A stretch of 64,000 nt of DNA from Glycomyces salinus (GCF_016428645.1 NZ_JAELXW010000020.1:1-64000); one strand, 5' to 3'. Positions 44,634 through 52,604 are shown, counted from the first letter of the stretch. The notes: generated by a model from the letters alone, not told the origin. Translations and numbers: made by a program.

Positions 44634-45892
44634 CGTTGCCGCTCCTCAGCCGATCCGGTTCCAGGGCATTCGGCCAGTTCCGCTGCCGCCGAGTCGAACC
44701 ACGCACCCTGGTCAGCGGCGGGCTGGGAAAGCAGATCTTCGAGAGCCGACTTCTGGTCGGGGCCGAGCCTGAAGTCATCGGCGGCCTCGTCCGGTGTGAC
44801 TTCCGCGAGCACAACCTGGATCCATGCGGTCGAGAGGATCTGCATAGCGTAGAACCTGTCTTGGGGGTCGTCGCAGTGGGTGCTGCTCGGTTGAAGGGCC
44901 GAGATCATTGACTTGCGCATCAGATCGGCGTTGAAATCCTCGCGTATGACGAATCTCCACTGGCCGGGTACCGCGCGGTTTCCTTGCCGGAACCCGTTGG
45001 AGAGGTCGACTTCGTACGGCTCGAGTTCCGACGCGATCTGGTCGGCGGTCTGGACCGCCAGCGGCAGAAGTTCGCGGGATTCGGGCCAGACGCAGACCTC
45101 GACACGTGAGGTCTCGCAGGTGAGATCGTCGTCGTCGCGTGCGACGACCGGTATGTATCCCAGTCCGGAAGCGGCGGGGAACGCGATTGCTCCGGCGGTG
45201 GCCACGGCGGCCACGGCGCCGAGTCCGCGCGTCCAGAACCGCCCCAGATCGGACAGCACCAGGATCGCGGCCAGTGCGAACGCGAGAGCCAAAGGCAGTG
45301 AAGCCCATATCAGGGTCGGATCCGGCTGCTGGTCGACCGTGCAGCATTCGGACCATGAGTAGCCGGTCAGGTGACGCCACTTCGGGTCGGTGAGCGCCGC
45401 GGAGCCCGAATAGAGAACGTACCCGCCTATGGCCGCGGCAGGGGCGGCGGCGACTGGCGGTAGATACGCACCCGCTGCTGCACCTACGAGTGTCCATGCG
45501 GAGAGCACCGCCAAGGAGACGACCAACGGCGCGAGATTGAACGAATCGAACGGGTCATCGGCCATTCGCATGGCCGCGGTCAGCATCACCGCCACGGTCC
45601 AGAGACCGCAGGCCCACCCGGGGAGGGTCATTTGGGCCAGGACTCGGAGCCGATTGCGAGCGGGAGCCGTCCTCAGCAGTCCGGATTGGCGCAGCCGTCC
45701 TATGTCCCAGGCGGCCGTAGCCGCCGCGGGCAGGATGGCGAACGGCAGGGAAGCCGCGACATGGCTGGTGACTCCCGGGAAACCGTCGAATCCGGGTGGC
45801 TCCAGGGCGGTCGTGAGGTACCAGCCGAGCAGGGCGAGGATCGGCAGTAGATACAGGCTCGGGGAGGAGGTCCACAGCGTCTTCGCTCGCAC
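44630..45892 (-). CDS. large ABC-associated membrane protein (420 aa)
   Basis: No certain family. Residues 1-270 hold about seven helices (LYLLPILALLGWYL, FAILPAAATAAW, GLWTVAVMLTAAM, VVSLAVLSAWTLVGAAAG and more). The last 150 residues are a soluble domain with conserved-looking Cys pairs (CETSRVEVCVWPES, HCDDPQDRF). I start at the GTG at 45892, one base after the ABC stop. It probably forms the membrane part of the transporter with the ATPase, as bacteriocin-type exporters have, but ABC-2 signatures are not clear. Confidence 0.6.
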   Translation of the reverse strand: MRAKTLWTSSPSLYLLPILALLGWYLTTALEPPGFDGFPGVTSHVAASLPFAILPAAATAAWDIGRLRQSGLLRTAPARNRLRVLAQMTLPGWACGLWTVAVMLTAAMRMADDPFDSFNLAPLVVSLAVLSAWTLVGAAAGAYLPPVAAAPAAAIGGYVLYSGSAALTDPKWRHLTGYSWSECCTVDQQPDPTLIWASLPLALAFALAAILVLSDLGRFWTRGLGAVAAVATAGAIAFPAASGLGYIPVVARDDDDLTCETSRVEVCVWPESRELLPLAVQTADQIASELEPYEVDLSNGFRQGNRAVPGQWRFVIREDFNADLMRKSMISALQPSSTHCDDPQDRFYAMQILSTAWIQVVLAEVTPDEAADDFRLGPDQKSALEDLLSQPAADQGAWFDSAAAELAECPGTGSAEERQR

Positions 45893-45893
45893 G

Positions 45894-46643
45894 TCAGGAC
45901 TCCTGTACCAAGGAACGGTATGCGGCGGCCGCGCGAGCCGAGTCGCTCCCGTCCCGCTCAGCCAGCTCCATGAAGTCCTTCGTAGTGCCCTGGAAGCGCA
46001 CTGAGCCGCCTGCCAGGACCACGACGTGGTCATACTGGGAGCCCATGTCGTCGGTATCGTGGGTGGACACGATGAGGTCGGCGTGCTCGCCGGTCTGAGC
46101 GAGCGTGACTCTCAGATCCTCCCGTTGAAGAGGGTCGAGTCCTGCCGAGGGCTCGTCGAGCATGAGGACCTTCGCGCGATGGACCAGTCCCATTGCGATG
46201 CCCAGGCGTCGGTTCTGACCGCCGGACAACGCCTTGGACGGGCGTTCGGCCAGGTCGGCAAGGCCGACCTTCTCGATCGCGGGCATCGCCGCATCCCAGG
46301 CATCGTGTTTGGGCATGTCCTTGAGCCATCCGGCGTAGGCGACCTGCTCTCGCACGTTGAGACCCGGCATGGCGTTGACGCGCTGCGGGACCCAGCCGAC
46401 GTTGCGGCGGAAAGCCGCCTGTTCCCGACGGCGAGACGGTCGCAGTTCTCCGAAGTACACCTGCCCCTCTTTGGGCATGACGGCTGAGGCCAGGAGGGCC
46501 ATCATCGTGGATTTTCCGGCCCCATTTGGCCCCAGTAGAAGCGTGCGTCCCGTGTCGAACTGAACGGAAAGCCCGTCGAACACGCGATGCTCTCGGAACA
46601 GGGGACGGTACGAGAATCGGCAGTCACGCATACCGAATTCCAA
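45894..46643 (-). CDS. ABC transporter ATP-binding protein (249 aa)
   Basis: A complete ATPase. Walker A is LLLGPNGAGKSTMM near residue 36, the Q-loop region is VGWVPQRVNAM, the signature is LSGGQNRRL and Walker B is VLMLDEPSAGLDP with STHDTDD after it. The start is TTG at 46643, with GAGAGGAACG upstream; an in-frame ATG four codons later is possible. The membrane protein follows after one base. A perfect hairpin lies before it, after the secreted protein gene, and could lower its expression relative to that gene. Confidence 0.85.
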   Translation of the reverse strand: MEFGMRDCRFSYRPLFREHRVFDGLSVQFDTGRTLLLGPNGAGKSTMMALLASAVMPKEGQVYFGELRPSRRREQAAFRRNVGWVPQRVNAMPGLNVREQVAYAGWLKDMPKHDAWDAAMPAIEKVGLADLAERPSKALSGGQNRRLGIAMGLVHRAKVLMLDEPSAGLDPLQREDLRVTLAQTGEHADLIVSTHDTDDMGSQYDHVVVLAGGSVRFQGTTKDFMELAERDGSDSARAAAAYRSLVQES

Positions 46644-46673
46644 AGTGTCGTTCCTCTCAGTATGTATGGTGTA

Positions 46674-46704
46674 GGTCCCGGCTGCTCGATGAGCAGCCGG
46701 GACC
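46674..46704. terminator. perfect 14-bp hairpin between secreted-protein gene and ABC operon
   Basis: GGTCCCGGCTGCTC pairs perfectly with GAGCAGCCGGGACC around a GAT loop. It lies 17 bases after the stop of the small secreted protein and 31 before the ABC start, both on the minus strand. It probably terminates most transcripts or stabilises the first cistron. Confidence 0.75.
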
Positions 46705-46721
46705 TGTACTGGGACGGGTCC

Positions 46722-47144
46722 TCAGTAGCTCACATCGTGCGTGTCGGCGCTGGCTACGACGCCGCCTATGATGTCATCGAATGTGATGTGGAAGTCGCCC
46801 TCGCTTCCGGGATCCCAGCTCACCGAGTCAGAGGAGCTGTCGCAGTCCGATGTCAGATCCCCGTAGCTGACATCGGGCCGGAGGCTCCGCTCGCGGTACA
46901 GGATCTGCTCGATCGAGCCGTATTTGTAGTCCCCGTCGCTGTCACGGACCTCGCAGTTGTCGATCGTCGACACCGTGTTGACGCTGTCGCTCTGGTTGTC
47001 GTGCCACGACCGAGTCTCGAACCCGTCCCGGACGCCGTTGAAGTAGCTGTCCCAGCTGCCCTCGGCCATGGCCGGAGAGGCGAAGCCTGCGACAGCTACC
47101 GCGACTGAAGTCGAGAAGAGCCCCACTCTGAGCTTGTTGCGCAT
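46722..47144 (-). CDS. small secreted protein, possibly bacteriocin-like (140 aa)
   Basis: A clear signal peptide covers residues 1-27 (LRVGLFSTSVAVAVAGFASPAMA, with AMA cleavage). The mature part begins EGSWDSYFNGVRDGFETRSWHD and has two Cys (one possible disulfide) and many Ser/Asp. The layout of a secreted, Trp-rich start after AMA and an adjacent ABC operon recalls the lactococcin-972 type, but the match is only general. The start is the ATG at 47144 with AAAGGA upstream. A LuxR-HTH protein lies further upstream and could regulate it. Confidence 0.6.
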   Translation of the reverse strand: MRNKLRVGLFSTSVAVAVAGFASPAMAEGSWDSYFNGVRDGFETRSWHDNQSDSVNTVSTIDNCEVRDSDGDYKYGSIEQILYRERSLRPDVSYGDLTSDCDSSSDSVSWDPGSEGDFHITFDDIIGGVVASADTHDVSY

Positions 47145-47331
47145 GCATGTCCTTTCGCTTGGGCGGACGAGGACGGCGGCGTTGCTACGATCTCGTTGAG
47201 AACAGGTGCCGACGTCGTTCGTCCGAGCGCTGTCTCGGTCAACCTGGCGAGGCGTTCGGGAGAACTCAGCGCCAGGTTGACACCACCGACACGGGTCGGT
47301 GACCAATCGAGCGTGACGTCGTCACTGCCAG

Positions 47332-47360
47332 TTGACAAGCGGCGCATGCAAATCTGTCAA
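47332..47360. promoter_or_regulatory. inverted repeat upstream of the secreted-protein gene
   Basis: TTGACA at 47332-47337 and TGTCAA at 47355-47360 form a six-base inverted pair around a GCATGC palindrome that sits nearly in the middle. It lies in the gap between the LuxR-HTH gene and the secreted protein. TTGACA could be a -35 on either strand, but no matching -10 is at the right distance. I see nothing else firm in the 273-base gap. Confidence 0.4.
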
Positions 47361-47418
47361 ATAGGGGCATAGTTTGGCGTTTTTGCGACATTCCATGGCG
47401 GTTGCATACCGTAGGTAG

Positions 47419-47688
47419 TCATCTCAACTCGGAAAGATGGTCATCTCTGATCACGCCGACTCGATACGCCTCGAGCACGACCGCCGTGCGCGTCGGCATC
47501 TCGAGGGCCTCGCAGGCTTCCTTCACGTCGCGGTCTACTGAGCGTCTTGAGACGAACAGGCGGTCGGCGATCTGCCGGTTGGTCAGTCCAGCGGCCGCGT
47601 AGATGAGGACCTGCTTCACGCGGGCCGACAGGTGATCGCTTGGCTCGAGGTGTGGACCGGGGGAGTGCATGGAGTTGTTCCTTCGCAA
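47419..47688 (-). CDS. stand-alone LuxR-type helix-turn-helix protein (89 aa)
   Basis: Only the LuxR/GerE DNA-binding domain is present. LSARVKQVLIYAAAGLTNRQIADRLFVSRRSVDRDVKEACEALEMPTRTA (read in pieces) spans most of the protein, with no receiver or sensor domain. It starts at the ATG at 47688 in the minus direction. It lies upstream of the secreted-protein and ABC operon on the same strand, so it is the likely local regulator. Next to its start is IS701-like debris. Confidence 0.75.
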   Translation of the reverse strand: MRRNNSMHSPGPHLEPSDHLSARVKQVLIYAAAGLTNRQIADRLFVSRRSVDRDVKEACEALEMPTRTAVVLEAYRVGVIRDDHLSELR

Positions 47689-47746
47689 TTCCGGGGTTCC
47701 TGGGGGAAGGAACTAACATCACTTTCCGGACGAAATTCTATCATGA

Positions 47747-47875
47747 CAGCCGTAATTTGTTGTGCTGCTTGAGGTTTCGCTGTTAGTGAGACTTGCGTGC
47801 GCGGGTTTGATGGCGGCGTCGCCAGTGGGCAACCGCGAGAGCGTCGGTGAGGGTGCGGGCGGGGTGGGGCACTAT
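47747..47875 (-). mobile_element. IS701-like element end with transposase C-terminus
   Basis: On the plus strand the end CAGCCGTAATTTGTTGTG lies at 47747-47764. Read on the minus strand from about 47875 to the stop at 47783, PHPARTLTDALAVAHWRRRHQTRARKSH matches the C-terminus of IS701-family transposases. The rest of the transposase is gone. A matching end lies at 43784. Confidence 0.75.
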
Positions 47876-47902
47876 CGCCAGGAGACGAGGAGCCGTTCCG
47901 CC

Positions 47903-49168
47903 CTAATAGTCGAATTGGGACGGCGGTGCCTCGGTGGTCCACAGTGCCGAGATGGGGAGGCAGCGGAGCCGGTCCCCGAATGACAACGAGTTGCCGCCGC
48001 AGTACAGGACGAACCCGGCTAGGAATCGATCTCCAAGCCTATCGCGGAGCAATTCCAACCCACGAAGGTCGTCCTTGCGAACCGTTTCACCGGCCTTTAC
48101 CTCGATGCCGATGATGTTTCCTCCCCAGTCCTCAAGCATCAGGTCAACTTCATTCTGGCGACGGTCGCGGAAATGGAACATCTCGAATCGTTCCTCTGCC
48201 CAGGTGGCCTGCTTGCCGATCTCGGCAACGACAAAGTTTTCCAAGAGTCCACCGTCTAGGCCGTCGGACTTCTGTCCCCCGGCTACGTGTCCAGCGAATC
48301 CCGTATCGGTGAAGGCGATCTTCGGCGCTGACACCGTTCGGGCCACCGCGCCCGAAGACCAGGCAGGAATCCTCCTGACCAGGAAGATCAGTTCCAGAAT
48401 GTCGAGATAGGACTGGACTGTATGCACATTCAAGTCGAGACGCCGCGCGAGCGCGCTGTAGTTGACCAATCCGCATACCTGCCCGGCCAGGAGACTGATC
48501 AGATGCTTCACCTCAGACGCCCGCCTTACATCGGCCACCTGCTTCACATCCCTGTTGATGATGTCGGCGAAGTAGCTGTCGAAGAAGTCCCTGCGTCGCT
48601 TCGGCGACTCCCTTCGGACAGCCTCGGGGAATCCTCCGCGACACATTCGATCGAAGTAGTCCCGCTTGCGCAGCCCAAGGTCGACGGCCGTGATATCCGG
48701 GCCGTGCGCGAAACAGGCGTCGACGAAGCCATCTGGAGCGCTGTCGATCTCACCCTGTGACAAGGGCCATAGTTCAATGGTCTGATTGCGTCCTACCAGT
48801 GAGTCCGGCAGCTCTTTCATCGCCAGAAGACGCGCGGACCCCGTCAGTAGGAACTGGCCTGGTCGCGGGTCTTGATCGACCAGGTACTTCATAGTGAGCC
48901 ACAGGTCGGGCACTCGCTGAACCTCGTCGATCAGCATCAGGCCCTCATGCCGGGCGAAGCTAAGCGGATCGCCCTCTGCCGCCAGTCGGGTCTCGGCATC
49001 GTCAAGATACCGGCTGACGCTGTCCGGGCGATCCTTGGTAGCACGCTGAGCCAACGTGCTCTTGCCTACTTGTCTCGCACCGTTGATCACCACGATGCGG
49101 GTATCGTCAAGTGCCTCGTTTACCAGCTCAAACGCTCGCCTCGGGCGATATCCAGGTACTTTCACCAT
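47903..49168 (-). CDS. AAA ATPase with DUF4143 domain (421 aa)
   Basis: A COG1373-type ATPase. Walker A is VVINGARQVGKSTLAQ near residue 28 and Walker B is GLMLIDEVQRVPD. The arginine finger region is FLLTGSARLLAM. The DUF4143 C-terminal part carries a winged-helix segment (LAGQVCGLVNYSALARRLDLN) and a nuclease-like end (RQNEVDLMLED, GIEVKAGETV). I start at the ATG at 49168. The family is common as an accessory gene in many genomes, and its role is not established. Upstream is an array of 22-bp repeats. Confidence 0.9.
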   Translation of the reverse strand: MVKVPGYRPRRAFELVNEALDDTRIVVINGARQVGKSTLAQRATKDRPDSVSRYLDDAETRLAAEGDPLSFARHEGLMLIDEVQRVPDLWLTMKYLVDQDPRPGQFLLTGSARLLAMKELPDSLVGRNQTIELWPLSQGEIDSAPDGFVDACFAHGPDITAVDLGLRKRDYFDRMCRGGFPEAVRRESPKRRRDFFDSYFADIINRDVKQVADVRRASEVKHLISLLAGQVCGLVNYSALARRLDLNVHTVQSYLDILELIFLVRRIPAWSSGAVARTVSAPKIAFTDTGFAGHVAGGQKSDGLDGGLLENFVVAEIGKQATWAEERFEMFHFRDRRQNEVDLMLEDWGGNIIGIEVKAGETVRKDDLRGLELLRDRLGDRFLAGFVLYCGGNSLSFGDRLRCLPISALWTTEAPPSQFDY

Positions 49169-49192
49169 GGCCAGGACTCTACCAGCTAATGA

Positions 49193-49312
49193 CAAATCCG
49201 CCGCCGCCAAACCGCAAATCCGCCAGATCCTAATTACAAATCTGCCAAGGCTCAATCGCAAATCTGCCACTCCCACGGCGCAAATCCGCCAGCTTCGCGC
49301 TCCAGATCTGCA
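49193..49312. repeat. 22-bp-pitch repeat array upstream of the DUF4143 ATPase
   Basis: Plus-strand core CAAATCYGCC starts at 49193, 49215, 49237, 49259 and 49281, and a degenerate copy at 49303, always 22 bases apart. On the minus strand the copies read TGGCRGATTTG, separated by nine variable bases plus a short half-conserved pair. The nearest copy is 25 bases upstream of the ATPase start. It fills most of the gap to the DUF397 gene. Too short and too tightly spaced for a CRISPR array; more like a binding-site array. Confidence 0.85.
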
Positions 49313-49402
49313 CCCGGTGGCCACCACGAACAGCGGGGTCGGGAACCGTACGGCTCCCGACCCCGGACGCAGGCTGAGGACTGCGGGGTTGGTCGGAGGT
49401 CG

Positions 49403-49657
49403 CTAGTTCGCGGCAGCGGCAACGAAGCCGCGCCAGGTGTCCGGGGAGACATCGAGGATCGGGGACTCTTCGCCGAGCTTGGTGTCACGGACCTGGACCG
49501 CACCGGCGAGGGCCCGGGCCTCCACACACTGGTCATTCGCGCCGCCGGAGCTGCGGCTAGACTTCCGCCACTCGCTGGACAGGAAGCGAGCTTCCACGCA
49601 CTGGTCATTCGAACCGGCGCCGCTGCGGCTAGATTTCCGCCACTCGTTTGTCAGCAT
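49403..49657 (-). CDS. DUF397 protein with a duplicated N-terminal motif (84 aa)
   Basis: DUF397 proteins accompany DUF5753 regulators in actinomycetes. EWRKSSRSGAGSNDQCVEAR is followed almost immediately by EWRKSSRSSGGANDQCVEAR, so the usual single N-terminal motif is doubled. The C-terminal part with VRDTKLGEESPILDVSPDTWRGFV is the normal DUF397 end. It overlaps the 3' end of the DUF5753 gene by 29 bases. The pair is often linked to morphology or stress control, but this is context only. Confidence 0.85.
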   Translation of the reverse strand: MLTNEWRKSSRSGAGSNDQCVEARFLSSEWRKSSRSSGGANDQCVEARALAGAVQVRDTKLGEESPILDVSPDTWRGFVAAAAN

Positions 49658-50495
49658 TTACGTACGCTCCTAGCTCTATACACTCGCGCAAGGTGACTTT
49701 GAAGAGCGTACGACACTGGCCTATCAGGCTCGTATCCTCCACCCAGCTCGCTCCGGCGATCGACGGCACGTAGGCGAGCTCGAACCCTTCCGGATGGTCA
49801 AACCCCATAATCGTGAACGACCCCATGTACGCTGCGTGGATTCCCTTCGCTACCGGCAGGATGTAGACGCCGATCCCATACCGCTCAATCAAGCCGAGCA
49901 TGTGTTCGATCTGCGGTTCGTAGAGCGCCGAGTTCGCGATCCTGAGCAAACTTTGCTCGTTGAGGATCACTCTCATTTCAGGAGGATCTCCCTCTTCGAA
50001 GGCGAGCTGCTGGCGTTCGAGCTTGTTCTCGACCGAGTTGAGTGGACGCCTAGGTGCACCATCATGGTGAACCCGAACAAGCTCCTCCATGTACTCACGT
50101 GTCTGTAGGAGTCCATTGACTAGGCCCTCCTCATAGACGTCCATCCGCTTGGCAGCCAGCTCGATCAAGCCGAACGGCGAATCCTTCGCAGGCACACTCG
50201 TCCCTGGTGACTCCTGGAAGCCCGAGGCGTTCGTGACATGAGTCTGCGCTGCCAGCTCGAAGAGCTGCTGTGCTACACCTATCGGCGCACCGAGCCGGAT
50301 CGCCATGCCTTGCACCCTGCTCGGATCGAACTGCTTCGTGGTCCCGTCGAGCGCCCTGGCTAGCGTGTCCTTGTGCATCACCAAGAACCGGGCACCCTCC
50401 CGAAGAGACGGAAAGTCGTGCTTCTCGTAGAGCCGGTTCAGGGTGTTGACAATGACCCAAGCGTCAAACCTCGGATTCGATGGCATGCCGGTCAT
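49629..50495 (-). CDS. DUF5753-type XRE-like regulator (288 aa)
   Basis: The first 70 residues are a helix-turn-helix-like part without a clear XRE signature (REGARFLVMHKDTLARALDGTTKQF). The DUF5753 domain follows: the GLIELAAKRMDVYEEGLVNGLLQTREYMEELVR segment, LERQQLAFEEGDPPEMRVILNEQSLLR and the YILPVAKGIHAAYMGSFTIMGFDHPEG core with FELAYVPS. It overlaps the DUF397 gene downstream. The start at 50495 has an unclear ribosome site. Confidence 0.8.
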   Translation of the reverse strand: MTGMPSNPRFDAWVIVNTLNRLYEKHDFPSLREGARFLVMHKDTLARALDGTTKQFDPSRVQGMAIRLGAPIGVAQQLFELAAQTHVTNASGFQESPGTSVPAKDSPFGLIELAAKRMDVYEEGLVNGLLQTREYMEELVRVHHDGAPRRPLNSVENKLERQQLAFEEGDPPEMRVILNEQSLLRIANSALYEPQIEHMLGLIERYGIGVYILPVAKGIHAAYMGSFTIMGFDHPEGFELAYVPSIAGASWVEDTSLIGQCRTLFKVTLRECIELGAYVNADKRVAEI

Positions 50496-50688
50496 GATGG
50501 CATATGGTGCGTTGTCTCACATCCCCCACTTGAACCACCTGTCGCAAATCAGTGGCGCACAGTGGCCATCTCAATGAGACACCGGTTCCGCGGCCGAGCC
50601 GTTCGGTCGGGACACGACCGCAGATGAGATCTGGTTCTGGCTATTGACCTGCGAATACGGTGGCTTCGTCAACGGGAGGAGAACCGAC

Positions 50689-51009
50689 ATGACTGACATC
50701 CACCGATCAAGATCAATGGCTCCGGCCGGGCTCGACCGCGGGCGGTTCAGCGACGGCGTCCGCCGCTTCACCGTCCGGGCCTCCGGCCCGGACGCTCCGG
50801 ACTCATTCCAGGTCCATGCGGACGGCAATCGTGCCGAGGTGGTGCTCGTGGTCTCGGGCATCAACACCGGAGAACTCCGCGCCACCTGGGGTCCGCACTG
50901 GCGCACCGCGTCCGAGTCCTGGCGGGACTGGTTCGAGGCCAGTTCCTTCATGGTCTTCTACAACGGCCAGGGCCCAGCGGCCGGAAGCGTGAGGCTGTGC
51001 AGTGGCTGA
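50689..51009 (+). CDS. unrecognised small protein (106 aa)
   Basis: No family recognised. A beta-rich, Trp- and Ser-rich sequence with FRSxGVRRFTVRASGPDAPDSFQ-like start and ATWGPHWRTASESWRDWFEAS in the middle. The ATG at 50689 has a textbook GGGAGGAG eight bases upstream, which is strong evidence that it is expressed. The stop overlaps the start of the next gene (GTGGCTGA), so they are translated together. It stands between the DUF5753 gene and IS5-like debris. Confidence 0.65.
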   Translation: MTDIHRSRSMAPAGLDRGRFSDGVRRFTVRASGPDAPDSFQVHADGNRAEVVLVVSGINTGELRATWGPHWRTASESWRDWFEASSFMVFYNGQGPAAGSVRLCSG

Positions 51010-51256
51010 AGCCGACATGATCGACTCCTATATGGGCGAGTTCCGGCGCGGCCCGGCCGTCTTCGTCGTCTTCCGGTTCGACCCGGACTCCTACCGGGTC
51101 GACTGCGATGACGGCAACGGCCCGTCCCAGGTCTGCCGCATCCCCGCCGACCGAACCGAGGCGATCCGCTGGCATGGGCCCTGGAACGGCGACCGCTGGT
51201 GCTCCTGGATCGCGGCCGAGGCCCGCAAGATCATCACCGACCCCGAAACCGGATAA
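51002..51256 (+). CDS. unrecognised small protein (84 aa), coupled to previous
   Basis: No family recognised. Begins MAEADMIDSYMGEFRRGPAVFVVFRFDPDSYRVDCDDG and ends WIAAEARKIITDPETG; acidic, with paired Cys in VDCDDG and SQVCRI. The GTG start lies inside the end of the previous gene, so it is translationally coupled. Nothing marks its role. Downstream begins IS5-like debris at about 51374. Confidence 0.6.
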   Translation: MAEADMIDSYMGEFRRGPAVFVVFRFDPDSYRVDCDDGNGPSQVCRIPADRTEAIRWHGPWNGDRWCSWIAAEARKIITDPETG

Positions 51257-51373
51257 CCGGCCACCGGGCCACTGGGCTGCCAAGCTCGGGTGCGGCGGTG
51301 GGGCCATGCCGTTGTTCGCGTCCCTGCCGGACGCAGGTCCTCCACAGCACCGCCGCACCCGACCCGACTCCGC

Positions 51374-51845
51374 GCACGCCCAAGTAGGTAGTCCCGTGTC
51401 CGGTATGGGGTTGTTGGCTCCCTTCATGAGTCGGCCGAAGCAGGTCATGGCGGCAGCGAGGGTGCCCATGGCCAGGTAGTCGTGGCTGCGGCGTTCGTAT
51501 CGAGGGCTCAAGCGGCGGAAGCCGGTCAGCCAGGAGAACGTGCGCTCGATGACCCACCGGTGGCGGCCCGGGCGCTGGGACGATTCGATCTCCTTCCGGG
51601 CCATCCGGGGGGGGTGATGCCCCGCTTCCGCAGCGCGGCGCGGCAATCATCGTAGTCGTATCCCTTGTCACCGTGGAGTTTGTCCGGGCAGTGCCATGGC
51701 CTGCCGAAACGCTGCCTGATGGGACCGATCTTATCGACCGTGCGCCCCAGGAGGCGCTTGTCGCGGACGCCTGCGGCGCTGACCTCGACACTGAGAGGCA
51801 GGCCGATTCGGTCGGTCGTGGCGTGGATTTTCGCGGCTCTTCTTA
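51374..51845 (-). mobile_element. IS5-like transposase remnant
   Basis: Minus-strand reading gives KIHATTDRIGLPLSVEVSA, VDKIGPIRQRFGRPWHCP, KLHGDKGYDYDDCRAALRKRG and RHRWVIERTFSWLTGFRRL, the second half of an IS5-family transposase. The first half is missing. An eight-G run at 51607-51614 breaks the frame between GITPP and the IARKGIESS-like part. Its C-terminal edge contains CACGCCCAAGTAGGTAGTCC, which recurs as an isolated end at 63769-63793. It lies between the small coupled genes and the lanthipeptide cluster. Confidence 0.8.
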
Positions 51846-51962
51846 CTTAGGGTTCTTCGACGAACAAGTTGACCTCGATGGGTGTCGCTTCCGGCGCAGC
51901 GCCGCTGAACCGCAGATCCGAGAGGTCAAGTAACTCTTCCAAGAGCCCTGACCGACCCGGTA

Positions 51963-52160
51963 TCACAGCCGGGGCGATTCATACGGCTCGCCCTGCATGC
52001 ACACCCGCGAACCCTCACCGAGTTCCCCGGTGACGGCGACCTCGCGGCCGATGTACCACGGGTTCACGGTGCCGATGAGCACGTACTCCCGGGTATCGGT
52101 GCGCAGGAAGGATTCACACGCGTGCGGTGATCCAAGCCCGACACTCACGCGCCCTTGCAC
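51963..52160 (-). CDS. possible small OB-like protein or gene remnant (65 aa)
   Basis: A short frame reading VQGRVSVGLGSPHACESFL and REYVLIGTVNPWYIGREVAVTGE looks like real protein rather than noise, with beta-strand spacing and two Cys. A GTG at 52160 would start it but lacks a ribosome site. It may be the tail of a lost gene. The rest of 51846-52225 shows nothing I can assign. Confidence 0.3.
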   Translation of the reverse strand: MQGRVSVGLGSPHACESFLRTDTREYVLIGTVNPWYIGREVAVTGELGEGSRVCMQGEPYESPRL

Positions 52161-52225
52161 GAGTCTCGTACGAATGCCGGACGGCCGACTGATGTCCCGC
52201 CGATGACGCTCTCGTGCGAATCTAT

Positions 52226-52255
52226 TGCACATTTCATGCACACCCCACTGAGGAT
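52226..52255 (+). promoter_or_regulatory. SARP-type box and -10 before lanA1
   Basis: TGCACAT at 52226-52232 and TGCACAC at 52237-52243 are heptamers at 11-base pitch. Six bases later comes GAGGAT at 52250-52255, a -10-like element. The same layout recurs before lanA2. SARP regulators bind 11-bp-spaced heptamers next to the -10, and a SARP gene lies in this cluster. Confidence 0.6.
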
Positions 52256-52293
52256 CGGTCGGAAAACCCACTTCATCAGAAGGAGCCGAGCCC

Positions 52294-52503
52294 ATGGACG
52301 ACATACGCGCCTGGAAGCGTCCGGAGGAGCGAACCGCCGCAGCGGACGGCACTCACCCCGCAGGATTGGTCGATCTCGACGAAGATCTCGCCGAGCGGGC
52401 TTTGGGCGGCGGCACGGTCAATGCGACCGCGACGCTGAGCCCGCTCTGCGGCACCGCGACACCGCTCTGCGCCTCCACGAGCCTGAACCTCACCTGCGCC
52501 TGA
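52294..52503 (+). CDS. lanA1: lanthipeptide precursor 1 (69 aa)
   Basis: A ribosomal precursor whose leader follows the mersacidin/lichenicidin pattern: RAWKRPEER near the N-terminus, then HPAGLVDLDEDL, and ERALGGG at the end of the leader. The core begins after the GG motif and is rich in Thr and Ser with three Cys (SPLC, TPLC and LTCA contexts). The ATG at 52294 has AAGGAG ten bases before it. The core could form three lanthionine-type rings; I make no claim about topology. It resembles a beta-type component of two-peptide systems more than an alpha type. A SARP-type box precedes the promoter. Confidence 0.85.
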   Translation: MDDIRAWKRPEERTAAADGTHPAGLVDLDEDLAERALGGGTVNATATLSPLCGTATPLCASTSLNLTCA

Positions 52504-52604
52504 TCCCCACGCTCGAATACCACGGGTACCTAACTGAGGAGCATCTCACATCTTCCGCGCTGCAATAGAACCGTCGGTTCCAGAGGCGGCCGTTGCGGAA
52601 CTGA

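Noticed and set aside
43784-47764. Direct-repeat attachment sites of an integrative element
   Set aside because: The shared 18-base sequence is the end of an IS701-type element at both places, and no integrase is present.
49193-49312. CRISPR array
   Set aside because: The pitch is 22 bases with nine-base variable parts, far shorter than any CRISPR repeat-spacer unit, and no cas genes are nearby.
49193-49312. Plasmid replication iterons
   Set aside because: No replication initiator gene lies near; the array is in the promoter of a DUF4143 ATPase, so a regulatory role is simpler.
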